Assembly (NCBI RefSeq): GCF_003007785.1
Contig: NZ_PXOH01000020.1
Coordinates: 1 to 64,000, forward strand
DNA: 64,000 nucleotides
Reading direction: 5' to 3'
DNA from: Aphanothece hegewaldii CCALA 016
GTDB lineage: Bacteria; Cyanobacteriota; Cyanobacteriia; Cyanobacteriales; Microcystaceae
The position numbers and the translations under genes were made by a program. Shown in pieces: positions 9,169-17,071 of the stretch. The notes beneath the pieces were generated by a model. That model did no database searches. It was not told where the DNA came from and was given only the letters and a program-made list of their open reading frames with translations. Position 1 is the stretch's first letter, and every line of letters starts with the position of its first letter.

Positions 9169-9868
9169 TTCTTTTTTTAGGAATAGCAGGAACACCAGCG
9201 ACTAAAGTGTAATCTGGAACATTTTTAATCACGACTGCACCCGCAGCAATCATCGCATATTTTCCAATCTGAATATCTTCGATAATCACACTACCAATTC
9301 CAACAACTGTACCTACTCCTACCTTGACATGACCTGCAATTTTAACCCCCGGTTGAATTACAACATATTCCTCTACAGTTGTATCATGACCGATAATTAC
9401 TCCTTTGTTTATTGATGAATGTTCTTTAATGGTGACTCCAGAAGCAATAATTGTTCCTGAATTAATAATTACTCCTGGAGATAAAAACGCTGTTGGAGAA
9501 ATAATTGCTGTTGGATGAATCAAAATCGAAAATTCAAGAGCAAATTTTTCTACTAATTGTTTTTCTAAGGTAGCTTTTTTAAAGCCTGTAAATCCCATCA
9601 AGTAATACTCATCTGCTTCTGGTTTAAAGTTTTCTAAAAATTGTATTTCAATAGGTTTATCTTGATTAACGTGATGAGGATTGAATTGAGGATCTTGTAA
9701 TCGCTCAATTCTTTGTTTTAGAGAAAGTCTGTTTATATCTGAAGATTCTGGGATGTTTTGCACAACTTTTTTAAGAATTCCTCCCGTTGCATGAATGATT
9801 TCTAGCCAATCGCCAAAAAGATGATTATGTCCAAACATTACATACTGTTTCACGTTTTTTAAAACCAT
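9101..9868 (-). CDS. NeuD/PglD-like left-handed beta-helix acyltransferase
   Basis: 255 residues. The C-terminal half (about 115-235) is made of hexapeptide repeats of the [LIV]GxxxX type, for example IIHPTAIISPTAFLSPGVII and GVGTVVGIGSVIIEDIQIG, ending with VPDYTLVAGVPAIP, the usual close of trimeric acetyltransferases. The N-terminal half resembles the PglB/NeuD sugar-nucleotide domain but lacks an obvious GAGG motif; FGHNHLFGDWLE occupies that place. Members acetylate sugars of surface glycans. It may serve the aminosugar operon at 10.7-13.7 kb (inference). The last 23 codons overlap the zur 3' end on the other strand. Confidence 0.8.
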   Translation of the reverse strand: MVLKNVKQYVMFGHNHLFGDWLEIIHATGGILKKVVQNIPESSDINRLSLKQRIERLQDPQFNPHHVNQDKPIEIQFLENFKPEADEYYLMGFTGFKKATLEKQLVEKFALEFSILIHPTAIISPTAFLSPGVIINSGTIIASGVTIKEHSSINKGVIIGHDTTVEEYVVIQPGVKIAGHVKVGVGTVVGIGSVIIEDIQIGKYAMIAAGAVVIKNVPDYTLVAGVPAIPKKRINDFLIDTVDIDQKTLGYDSTP

Positions 9869-9873
9869 ATAAT

Positions 9874-9892
9874 TTATGTTATCTTAACATAA
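9874..9892. promoter_or_regulatory. 19-bp palindrome in a divergent promoter
   Basis: TTATGTTA-TCT-TAACATAA, with perfect 8-bp arms, occupies the centre of the 45-bp gap between the divergent acyltransferase (start 9868) and aldolase (start 9914). Its size and symmetry suit a dimeric regulator acting on both genes. The regulator is unknown. Confidence 0.4.
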
Positions 9893-9913
9893 CACGTTTT
9901 CCTCAATTTTAAG

Positions 9914-10690
9914 ATGAACAATCATTTTCAACTATTACTTTGTACGGGTAATACCAATGTAATCAAATTAGCAACAGAGGCGGGTGTCGATGGTATTATT
10001 GTAGAGTGGGAAGCAATTGAGCTTGAGAATAATGCTGATTTATTGCTAACCTCTGAAAAAATAGAAGCATTAAAACAAGTTCGTTGCAGTACAGATGCTT
10101 GGATTATTTGTCGTCTAAATCCATCTCATACCGAAACAAAACAAGAAATTGAAACTGCTCTTGCTTTAGGTGCTGATGAAATTTGGTTACCGAAAGTTCG
10201 TACTATTGTAGAAGTTGAAAAAGTTTTAGAAATTGTCAATCAACGTTGTCATTTAGGAATTGTCATCGAAACTTTATCCGCAATACAATTAGTTGATTCT
10301 TTGTCTAAACTATCTCTTAATAGAGTGCATATCGGACTTAATGATTTAGCAGAATCTTTGAAAAATCCTCATTCTTTTTTGGCACTCTGTGATGGAACTG
10401 TAGAAAAGATTCTACAGCCTTTTTCTATTCCTTATGGTTTTGGAGGACTCACACTACCTGATTTAGGTTTTCCGATTTCCTGCCGTTTATTAATGGGTGA
10501 ACTCATTCGATTAGGTTGTAGTTTTAGTTTACTTCGTCGTTCATTTTTGGCTGATACAGAACCACAAAATTTAAAACAAGCAATTTTTGCAATTAGAGAG
10601 GGAATCCAGCAATCTATTAATAGAAATACTTTAGAAATTAATCAAGATCAACAAGAATTATATCAAAAAATTCAAAATTTAAATAAATAA
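9914..10690 (+). CDS. HpcH/HpaI aldolase / citrate lyase-type protein
   Basis: 258 residues with the (beta/alpha)8 pattern of the HpcH/HpaI family. Visible features: AGVDGIIVEWEAIE near the start, the WIICRLNP strand (Arg that binds the carboxylate), GADEIWLPKVR (about 93-103), GIVIETLSAIQLV with the metal-binding Glu, and RVHIGLNDLAESL with the metal-binding Asp. Members cleave or form C-C bonds of oxo-acids with a divalent metal. The actual substrate is not evident. It is divergent from the NeuD-like gene over a shared palindromic region, so a common pathway is possible. Confidence 0.75.
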   Translation: MNNHFQLLLCTGNTNVIKLATEAGVDGIIVEWEAIELENNADLLLTSEKIEALKQVRCSTDAWIICRLNPSHTETKQEIETALALGADEIWLPKVRTIVEVEKVLEIVNQRCHLGIVIETLSAIQLVDSLSKLSLNRVHIGLNDLAESLKNPHSFLALCDGTVEKILQPFSIPYGFGGLTLPDLGFPISCRLLMGELIRLGCSFSLLRRSFLADTEPQNLKQAIFAIREGIQQSINRNTLEINQDQQELYQKIQNLNK

Positions 10691-10754
10691 TTTCTGTAAT
10701 TTAGTTTTTTAATCATACCTCGATTTAACAGAAGAATGTTAGTAAAAATTAATA

Positions 10755-11723
10755 TTAATCATTTCTTCTCCAAAAGTTAGGTTGTTGAAAACATAGCTTT
10801 TTTATTTCTTCTGAGGATAATTTTATCTGATTATTTTTGAATTTTGAGGATAATTTTAAATACTGTTTTGCAATTAATGGAGCCACCAAATATAATACAA
10901 ATTTTAACTTTTGTTTAATTGTGAATTCATATTTATTACCAAATATTGAAGTTTTTAAGTAATAAAAAAGAGTTTGAGAATAATTTTTTATTAAATAAGA
11001 ATTAGCAAATTCATAAATTTTAAAATTTACTTTTAATTTATTAATTGATTGAGGAATAGCATTAATGTCTCTATGAGTTAACCAATTATTGTCATGAACA
11101 ACTTGTAACCAAGTTGGTAGTGTAAAAATTTGACGAACCGGTAAGCCTAACTTTGATAATTTAAAAATTTGCTGATGAGAAATTATTTTACAAGTAACAA
11201 AATTATCATTTTTTTCAATTAGTGAAACAAAAGGGCTTGATAAGTATTGACGCATGAAAAGTCCATCTCGATGCAAAATATAGCCAAACGGAAAATTAAT
11301 ATATTCAAATTCTTGTTGATTAAATTGTTGCTGAATTAAATCAATAAAATTATAGCAAATAGTATCATCACTATCAATTCCTGTTGTTATAATAAATTGC
11401 GTATTTTCTTGCAAATGATCTTGTATAGACTGAATTAAAAAATAATAAAAGTTAACTTTAGAGGGAGTATATATAGGTTTAAAATTTTTCCAATTTGACC
11501 ATTGATTAATTTTTGTTTTAATAAAATCTGGAGTTTCTTGATCAAAAAAAATAAGCCACAGAAAATTCTTATTACTTTGTTCATAAATGCTAGAGTAACA
11601 AACTTCCTCAAACAGATTTAACCTAGAAGTTAAATATTGAATGTCAAGTTGATAATTTCTAGGTTTAATCCCAATATCAACATTAAAAGGAGTTATTAAA
11701 AAATGCTGAAATAAATTTATCAT
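10755..11723 (-). CDS. Putative rhamnosyltransferase-type glycosyltransferase
   Basis: 322 residues from the ATG at 11723, which lies 4 bases after the stop of the aminotransferase; the longer frame would overlap that gene by 50 bases. FQHFLITPFNVDIG at the N-terminus, FLWLIFFDQETP, and TGIDSDDTICYNFI (a DxDD-like nucleotide-sugar/metal motif) match the putative rhamnosyl transferase family (PF11316). The protein is rich in Asn, Ile, Lys and Phe, even for this AT-rich genome. As last gene of a dioxygenase-aminotransferase-glycosyltransferase operon it probably transfers an unusual sugar onto a cell-surface glycan. Confidence 0.7.
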   Translation of the reverse strand: MINLFQHFLITPFNVDIGIKPRNYQLDIQYLTSRLNLFEEVCYSSIYEQSNKNFLWLIFFDQETPDFIKTKINQWSNWKNFKPIYTPSKVNFYYFLIQSIQDHLQENTQFIITTGIDSDDTICYNFIDLIQQQFNQQEFEYINFPFGYILHRDGLFMRQYLSSPFVSLIEKNDNFVTCKIISHQQIFKLSKLGLPVRQIFTLPTWLQVVHDNNWLTHRDINAIPQSINKLKVNFKIYEFANSYLIKNYSQTLFYYLKTSIFGNKYEFTIKQKLKFVLYLVAPLIAKQYLKLSSKFKNNQIKLSSEEIKKLCFQQPNFWRRND

Positions 11724-11727
11724 AAAT

Positions 11728-12879
11728 TTAATTAAAAAAATCCAAAATTGCTTCAATGATTCGCTTAATATCTTCATTTTTGAGACTGGGATAAATGGGT
11801 AGACGCAACAAACGACTAGAAATATCGTCTGTGATAGTTAAATTTTCTACCGCATAACCATACCGTTTTCCTGCTGGTGAACTATGAAGAGGTATATAGT
11901 GAAAAACTGCATAAATTTCTTGATTTTTTAGAAAATCAATTAATTTATTGCGAATGTTTAAATTAGGTAATAATATATAGTAAATATGAGCATTATGTCC
12001 ACATTCTAGCGGAATAATAGGACGGCGAACTAAACTTTTATTTTCCAACTCAGCCAAAGCTTGATGATATTGATTCCAGATATATAATCGTTTTTTAAGT
12101 ATCTGCTCAACTGATTCTAATTGAGCCAGAAGAAAAGCAGCAATCAATTCACTCGGTAGATAAGACGAACCAAGATTAACCCATGTATATTTATCAACTT
12201 CTCCTTGTAAAAACTGAAATCGATTAGTTCCTTTTTCTAGTAGTATTCTAGCTTGATTTATTAATTCAGGCTTATTGATGAATAATGCTCCTCCTTCACC
12301 TGCACTAATATTTTTGGTATTGTGAAAACTAAGTGCGCCTAAATGTCCAATACTTCCTAATGCTTGATTTTTATAAGTTGCTGATATACCTTGTGCCGCA
12401 TCTTCAATTACCCACAAATTGTAATGTTTAGCAATCTCCATAATGGTTTGCATTTCACAAGAAACACCAGCATAATGAACAGGTATAATAGCTTTAGTTT
12501 TTGAATTAATAGCATTTTCTAATTTTGTTTCATCAAGATTGAGAGTATCAGAACGAATATCAACAAATACGGGTATACCTCCGCGTAAAACAAAAGCGTT
12601 TGCGGTAGAAACAAAAGTATAGGAAGGCATGATGATTTCATCACCAGACTGTATGTCAATTAGTAAAGCTGCCATTTCCAATGCCGCAGTACATGAGTGA
12701 GTTAGTAAAGCCTGATGAGTACCGATATTTTTTTCTAACCAAGTCTGGCATTTATGAGTAAATTCGCCCTGCCCTGATAATTGTCCCTTCGTAATAGCTT
12801 GTTGAAGGTAATCTAGTTCTTTTCCTGTAACAAAAGACTGATTAAAAGGAATTTTTATTAGATTCATAGTTTGAGCCAC
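11728..12879 (-). CDS. DegT/DnrJ/EryC1 sugar aminotransferase, WecE/RffA-like
   Basis: 383 residues, close in pattern to E. coli WecE (dTDP-4-oxo-6-deoxyglucose 4-aminotransferase): QLSGQGEFTHKCQTWLE, DEIIMPSYTFVSTANAFVLR, VPVHYAGVSCEM, and FHNTKNISAGEGGALF, where the Lys carries PLP. It makes a 4-amino-6-deoxy sugar nucleotide (Fuc4N-type) for surface polysaccharide. Start ATG at 12879, with another Met 4 codons in. It sits 23 bases after the dioxygenase and 4 bases before the glycosyltransferase. The nearby NeuD-like enzyme could acetylate the product (inference). Confidence 0.88.
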   Translation of the reverse strand: MAQTMNLIKIPFNQSFVTGKELDYLQQAITKGQLSGQGEFTHKCQTWLEKNIGTHQALLTHSCTAALEMAALLIDIQSGDEIIMPSYTFVSTANAFVLRGGIPVFVDIRSDTLNLDETKLENAINSKTKAIIPVHYAGVSCEMQTIMEIAKHYNLWVIEDAAQGISATYKNQALGSIGHLGALSFHNTKNISAGEGGALFINKPELINQARILLEKGTNRFQFLQGEVDKYTWVNLGSSYLPSELIAAFLLAQLESVEQILKKRLYIWNQYHQALAELENKSLVRRPIIPLECGHNAHIYYILLPNLNIRNKLIDFLKNQEIYAVFHYIPLHSSPAGKRYGYAVENLTITDDISSRLLRLPIYPSLKNEDIKRIIEAILDFFN

Positions 12880-12902
12880 AGAGCAATAATATAGTTAGCT
12901 AT

Positions 12903-13694
12903 CTATAAACTTTTATATAAACTTACAAAAGCTACCATTCTACCTGATAGTGTATCCAAATCTAATACTTCATGTGGATCAACATCATCTACGCCATGAA
13001 TCGTCGAGCTATCGTAAATAATCAGATCGCCTAAACAACATAATTCTTCAAAGCAAATTCGTTGCTCATTATGTTCAATAAATCCCCCACCTTGCTGATA
13101 GTTTATTCCTTTTTGACTCATTACTAATAATAATTGAAAATAATTTAAGTCTTTTTGATTAGCAATATTTGTTAATGTTTTATCTCGATGAGCTTGCATA
13201 AAACCGCCTCCTTTTGGATATTGATGAATTCTGGCTGCTGTCCATAATCCATCCTCTATAGTATTCATAGCAAAATTTATCGGTTTATTTAATAACTGAT
13301 TTCTTACTCTAATCATTTTTCTAAATAACTCGTGCATCTGATAAATATCTTCATTCCACAGAGCATTATAAAAAGTTCTTAACAAACGAGCATAAGAACC
13401 CGTATGATGTTTACTATGAATACTGCCAACAGATAATTTTTGAAAGTTTGTTTTGACCTGCTCAGGAGATTCACCAATAGTAGGATTATCGTTATTTTTT
13501 GAAAATTTTTGTTGAATGGCTTGTCTGGCTTGAATAACTTCTGATTCCGTAGTTATTCCTCTTAGGCAAGCAAATTTATTATTTTGTAAACAATTAAGAA
13601 TTTTTGCAACAGGTAATTGATCTTGCTGATTAACAATGAAAAGATTTTCTTTGAATAAAGAAACTATTGCTTCTGATGGCTTGCTCGTTTTCAT
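12903..13694 (-). CDS. 2-oxoglutarate/Fe(II) dioxygenase-like protein
   Basis: 263 residues. A jelly-roll iron site is visible: His169 and Asp171 in MQAHRD, the distal His233 in STIHGVDDV, and Arg252 in SGRMVAFVSLY for the 2-oxoglutarate carboxylate. The surrounding GGGFMQAHRDKT and GDLIIYDSSTIHG agree with small-molecule hydroxylases of the phytanoyl/2OG-Fe(II) group. The substrate is unknown; its operon with an aminosugar transaminase and a glycosyltransferase suggests hydroxylation of a sugar, lipid or amino acid attached to a glycan. A 7-bp inverted repeat (13721-13737) lies just upstream of the start. Confidence 0.72.
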   Translation of the reverse strand: MKTSKPSEAIVSLFKENLFIVNQQDQLPVAKILNCLQNNKFACLRGITTESEVIQARQAIQQKFSKNNDNPTIGESPEQVKTNFQKLSVGSIHSKHHTGSYARLLRTFYNALWNEDIYQMHELFRKMIRVRNQLLNKPINFAMNTIEDGLWTAARIHQYPKGGGFMQAHRDKTLTNIANQKDLNYFQLLLVMSQKGINYQQGGGFIEHNEQRICFEELCCLGDLIIYDSSTIHGVDDVDPHEVLDLDTLSGRMVAFVSLYKSL

Positions 13695-13792
13695 TAAGTT
13701 ATGTTCAAAGCGAATGATTGCAATATCGAAGATATTGTATCATAAATAACTTCTAGTAAATACCAGTTGATTTTTACTGTTATGATTAATTA

Positions 13793-14253
13793 TTACTGGC
13801 TAGATGTAATACCTCTTTCTCGAAGTTGACGAATAAAAAATTCTTCTAGTGAAGCACGGGCTAAGTTTAAACTAATTAATTGAGCATCCATTGACGGTAA
13901 GGTATTGAGAAAGTTTTGTGGATCACCCTTAAGTTGTCCATGCCATAAACCATCTTCTAAGGATAAACCAATCATCCATTCTTTAAGTTGTTCTTCTGTG
14001 CCACCTTTGACAATGACTTGATAAACATCGGCACGTCCTAAAATATCATCGAGAGAACCGACACAAATTAATTCACCTCTAGCTAAAATCGCAATCCGAT
14101 CGCAAATTTGTTCAACATCTGAAAGAACATGAGAGTTAAAAAAGATAGTTTTTCCCTGCGCTTTCAGTGATAAAATAATTTCTCGAACTTGATAGCGTCC
14201 CATTGGGTCTAGTCCTGACATCGGTTTATTAAAAGTGCTTTTAAAAGATTCAC
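13793..14253 (-). pseudogene. Truncated second copy of the ABC ATPase joined to a petE-like fragment
   Basis: Bases 13793-14221 repeat the last 142 codons of the ABC ATPase at 14825-15808 with only about ten base changes (one residue, Gln to Thr, in the region compared). The copy has the D-loop and everything after it but lacks Walker A, signature and Walker B, so it cannot work as an ATPase. Just upstream, 14223-14253 matches 27 of 31 bases of petE (16006-16036); read in the same frame as the ATPase it gives ESFKSTFNKP against [10 protein letters not shown] in plastocyanin. This looks like a tandem duplication followed by a deletion at the shared GGTTCAT sequence. Confidence 0.75.
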
Positions 14254-14301
14254 ACGGATTTAATATTATTCATTACTAATAATTATGACTACCTATTTAC
14301 A

Positions 14302-14784
14302 TCATTCGAGCCAATCAGGCCCTTTTATAAAATCCCCGTCACCAAGAAAGGTTTTGCATAAAAAAGATCCTTGTCCAGGTCCATTAAAATTTTTTGCTCT
14401 TCTAAAGTTAGTTGCAATTAGGATAGCATTATCCATCTCTATCCCGTAAAAATCAGCACCGTTGAAGTCGGCACCACTCAAAATAGCTTCGTCGAGATTG
14501 GCAAAGGAAAAATCAGTCCCTATACAATCAGCACCACTCAGGTCAGCACCACGCAAGTTAGCATGACTGAGATTAACCCCATTCAAGATGGCACCAAGCA
14601 TCTTAACCCTACTCAGGTCAGCATGACTCAAGTTGGTGTCACTAAAATCGACACAACCGAGATAAGCATGACTCAAGTTAATCCCTTGCAGATCAGCACC
14701 TCGCAGCGACCTACTGTTGAACCTAATTTTAGTGAAATCTCTTTCACCAGCAGCATATTTTTTAAGCAATTCTCTACTGTCCAT
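14302..14784 (-). CDS. Pentapeptide repeat protein
   Basis: 160 residues from the ATG at 14784, which has TAGGAAA upstream; a longer frame reaching 14853 would run into the ABC gene. Residues about 20-125 are A(D/N)LxX pentapeptide repeats (LRGADLQGINLSHAYLGCVD and onwards), forming a right-handed quadrilateral beta-helix. Before them, DSRELLKKYAAGERDFTKIR is the lead-in common to cyanobacterial members. No signal peptide. Function unknown; such proteins act mostly by binding other proteins. It lies between the intact ABC ATPase and its truncated copy, 40 bases after the ATPase stop, and may be co-transcribed with it. Confidence 0.85.
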   Translation of the reverse strand: MDSRELLKKYAAGERDFTKIRFNSRSLRGADLQGINLSHAYLGCVDFSDTNLSHADLSRVKMLGAILNGVNLSHANLRGADLSGADCIGTDFSFANLDEAILSGADFNGADFYGIEMDNAILIATNFRRAKNFNGPGQGSFLCKTFLGDGDFIKGPDWLE

Positions 14785-14824
14785 AATTTTCCTACATTTA
14801 TTAACAACATCAACAATACTAACC

Positions 14825-15808
14825 CTACTGGCTAGATGTAATACCTCTTTCACGAAGTTGACGAATAAAAAATTCTTCTAGTGAAGCACGGGCTAAGTTT
14901 AAACTAATTAATTGAGCATCCATTGACGGTAAGGTATTGAGAAAGTTTTGTGGATCACCCTTAAGTTGTCCATGCCATAAACCATCTTCTAAGGATAAAC
15001 CAATCATCCATTCTTTAAGTTGTTCTTCTTGACCACCTTTGACAATGACTTGATAAACATCAGCACGTCCTAAGATATCATCGAGAGAACCAACACAAAT
15101 TAATTCACCTCTAGCTAAAATCGCAATCCGATCGCAAATTTGTTCAACATCTGAAAGAACATGAGAATTAAAAAAGATAGTTTTTCCCTGCGCTTTCAGT
15201 GATAAAATAATTTCTCGAACTTGATAGCGTCCCATTGGGTCTAGTCCTGACATCGGTTCATCTAAAAAAACAAGTTCAGGATCATTAATTAAAGCTTGTG
15301 CCATACCAATTCGTTGTAACATTCCTTTAGAGTATTGTCGTAAATGTTTTTTACGGGCGGTAGAACGAGCTAAACCCACTAAATCTAAGAGTTCTGGAAT
15401 GCGTTTCTTTTGAACAGAGGGCGGAATTTCAAATATTCCAGCGATAAATTCTAAGAATTCCCATCCTGTCAGGAAATCGTAAAAATAAGCATTTTCTGGT
15501 AAATAACCGATGCGTTGTTTAATATGGCGATCGCCGATAGAATGACCTAATAAGACGGCGCGTCCTGATGTGGGACGAACAATACCCAGAAGCGTTTTAA
15601 GAAGTGTTGTTTTTCCCGCACCATTGGGACCAAGCAAACCAAAAGTTTCTCCTTGATAGACACTCAAGGAACAGCTTTTTAAAGATTCGATTTTCTGATT
15701 CAGCCAAAACCCTGTCAAGTATACTTTTCTTAATTGCCAGGTTTGCACGACTGGGGTTTGTTCAATGGGTTGAGTTTGAGTGGAACTATCTAGAATAGTG
15801 TGCATCAA
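14825..15808 (-). CDS. ABC transporter ATP-binding protein
   Basis: 327 residues with all ATPase motifs: Walker A GPNGAGKTTLLK (about 60), Q-loop IGYLPENAYFYD, signature YSKGMLQRIGMAQAL, Walker B LVFLDEPMSGLDP, and the H-loop FNSHVLSDVEQICDR. The C-terminal extension of about 80 residues fits CcmA/DrrA-type exporters that work with a separate ABC-2 permease; no permease gene is visible nearby. Substrate unknown. It starts 127 bases downstream of petE on the same strand behind a terminator. The 3' part exists in a second, broken copy at 13793-14221. Confidence 0.9.
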   Translation of the reverse strand: MMHTILDSSTQTQPIEQTPVVQTWQLRKVYLTGFWLNQKIESLKSCSLSVYQGETFGLLGPNGAGKTTLLKTLLGIVRPTSGRAVLLGHSIGDRHIKQRIGYLPENAYFYDFLTGWEFLEFIAGIFEIPPSVQKKRIPELLDLVGLARSTARKKHLRQYSKGMLQRIGMAQALINDPELVFLDEPMSGLDPMGRYQVREIILSLKAQGKTIFFNSHVLSDVEQICDRIAILARGELICVGSLDDILGRADVYQVIVKGGQEEQLKEWMIGLSLEDGLWHGQLKGDPQNFLNTLPSMDAQLISLNLARASLEEFFIRQLRERGITSSQ

Positions 15809-15875
15809 TACCCTCTATTACTTCAATTCTTTTCTCTTAGTATTCCCAACGATGAGCATTTTTTTTCTATTTCAT

Positions 15876-15911
15876 ACAAAATTAGCCCACAACCTTTCAG
15901 TCATGGGCTAA
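15876..15911 (-). terminator. Terminator of petE
   Basis: On the minus strand TTAGCCCA (15911-15904) pairs perfectly with TGGGCTAA (15889-15882) and is followed by TTTTG. It sits 24 bases after the petE stop. Confidence 0.8.
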
Positions 15912-15935
15912 TCTTATTGAGTTTTAAGTTAGATG

Positions 15936-16316
15936 TTATTCAACAGTAATGGTTCCTGCCATTCCTGCGCCGCGATGGGGTTCGCAGTAGTAGCTATATA
16001 CGCCAGGTTCATTAAAAGTGCTTTCATAAGACTCACCTGGTGCAAAAACAAGACTTTTATGAGACATTTTAGTGGCTACGTCACTAGGTACTTTAGCACT
16101 GTCAAAAACAACGTTATGAGGAGCTAACTTATTGTTGACCCATTTGACTGTATCACCTGCTTTGATTGTAACGTTAGCAGGCTGAAACTGAAGTTGACCA
16201 CTATCGGCACCCATTTTAACAGTAACAGTTTCCGCAGCCGCCGGAGCGATGGAAGCGAAAAAGCTAGAAATGACTAGCGCAACAGTAGCCAATAACAAAC
16301 CGAGTTTTTTGGACAT
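15936..16316 (-). CDS. petE: Plastocyanin precursor
   Basis: 126 residues from the ATG at 16316. The signal peptide runs to about residue 28 ([10 protein letters not shown]), so the protein is exported to the thylakoid lumen, where it carries electrons from cytochrome f to photosystem I. The four copper ligands are present: His67 in APHNVVFD, then Cys111, His114 and Met119 in [11 protein letters not shown]. The longer open frame back to 16484 has no plastocyanin-like sequence and runs through the promoter region, so it is rejected. It is divergent from petJ, its functional substitute when copper is scarce, and shares a promoter region containing a duplicated element. Confidence 0.95.
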   Translation of the reverse strand: MSKKLGLLLATVALVISSFFASIAPAAAETVTVKMGADSGQLQFQPANVTIKAGDTVKWVNNKLAPHNVVFDSAKVPSDVATKMSHKSLVFAPGESYESTFNEPGVYSYYCEPHRGAGMAGTITVE

Positions 16317-16353
16317 AATTTTTAGTAACCCTAATAAATCATCTGATGAATCT

Positions 16354-16378
16354 AAGTTTGACCGCTTGTCTTTTGACA
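16354..16378. promoter_or_regulatory. Copy 1 of a 25-bp repeat in the petE/petJ shared promoter
   Basis: AAGTTTGACCGCTTGTCTTTTGACA occupies this site (positions 16354-16378) and recurs 60 bp on with two changes. It contains a TTGTC-4nt-GACA inverted pair. It lies 38 bases upstream of the petE ATG. Candidate operator for the copper-responsive control of petE and petJ; the regulator (for example a BlaI/PetR-type repressor) is inference. Confidence 0.5.
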
Positions 16379-16413
16379 TTGGTTCTTTATTACCCTTAAT
16401 CGATCTTACTACA

Positions 16414-16438
16414 AAGTTTGACAACTTGTCTTTTGACA
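16414..16438. promoter_or_regulatory. Copy 2 of the 25-bp repeat in the petE/petJ shared promoter
   Basis: This copy differs from copy 1 at two of 25 bases and is the more symmetric: GACAA-C-TTGTC (16419-16429 approximately) followed by TTTT and GACAA. It lies 73 bases upstream of the petJ TTG start. The exact 60-bp spacing between copies places both on nearly the same face of the helix. Confidence 0.5.
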
Positions 16439-16511
16439 AAAAAAACACTTTTTTTAACGATGCAAGAGGGGCAATTTGAATCAACCGAAAATCATCAAGA
16501 GGAGAACTCCG

Positions 16512-16847
16512 TTGAAAAAACTACTATTACTGATCGTTCTATTTTTCTCGGTCACGCTGTTTAGCCTGACTCAGCCTGCCTTTGCGGGTGATGCTGCTAG
16601 TGGTGCAAAAGTTTTCACCGCTAACTGTGCCGCTTGCCATCAAGGGGGCAAAAATGTTGTTAACGCAGCTAAAACCCTACAAAAAGCTGATTTAGAAAAA
16701 AACAGTATGAACTCTATAGAAGCAATTGTGACTCAAGTTACAAAAGGTAAAAATGCAATGCCCGCTTTTGCTGGACGTATCAGTACAGATGATATCGAAA
16801 ATGTAGCAGCTTACGTCTTAGCTCAATCTGAAGGCGGCTGGAAATAG
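16512..16847 (+). CDS. petJ: Cytochrome c6 precursor
   Basis: 111 residues from a TTG start at 16512, chosen because AGAGGAG lies 8 bases upstream and the product then begins MKKLLLL like a signal peptide; an earlier in-frame TTG at 16476 has no ribosome site. The signal peptide ends near residue 25 (QPAFAG). Heme attachment is Cys39-Ala-Ala-Cys42-His43, and the axial Met is in [10 protein letters not shown] (about residue 83). It carries electrons in the thylakoid lumen in place of plastocyanin. It is transcribed divergently from petE; in Synechocystis the two genes are unlinked, so this pairing is notable. Confidence 0.95.
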   Translation: MKKLLLLIVLFFSVTLFSLTQPAFAGDAASGAKVFTANCAACHQGGKNVVNAAKTLQKADLEKNSMNSIEAIVTQVTKGKNAMPAFAGRISTDDIENVAAYVLAQSEGGWK

Positions 16848-16895
16848 GTTAGTCACGCGGTACACGACCGTTAAACCATAAAAATAAATGTTTCT

Positions 16896-16936
16896 AGAGA
16901 ATGGAATTATAATATTTATCCATTCTCTTTTTTTTT
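16896..16936 (+). terminator. Terminator of petJ
   Basis: AGAGAATGGA (16896-16905) pairs perfectly with TCCATTCTCT (16919-16928), giving a 10-bp stem, followed by eight further T residues. It is a textbook rho-independent terminator, 49 bases after the petJ stop. Confidence 0.93.
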
Positions 16937-17071
16937 CACGATTTGTAATCCAAGCTAGACAAGTGATCTGTTGTTCGGAAAGCTTCTAATCAGTTTTTTA
17001 GCTTGTCAACCATAAACTCGATTAAATGTTAAGATTTACGTGCAAATCTGAACTATCCCCAATATTTATTA

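Noticed and set aside
16317..16484. N-terminal extension of plastocyanin to 182 residues
   Set aside because: The extension has no plastocyanin or signal-peptide character and covers the duplicated promoter elements; the Met at 16316 gives the normal precursor.
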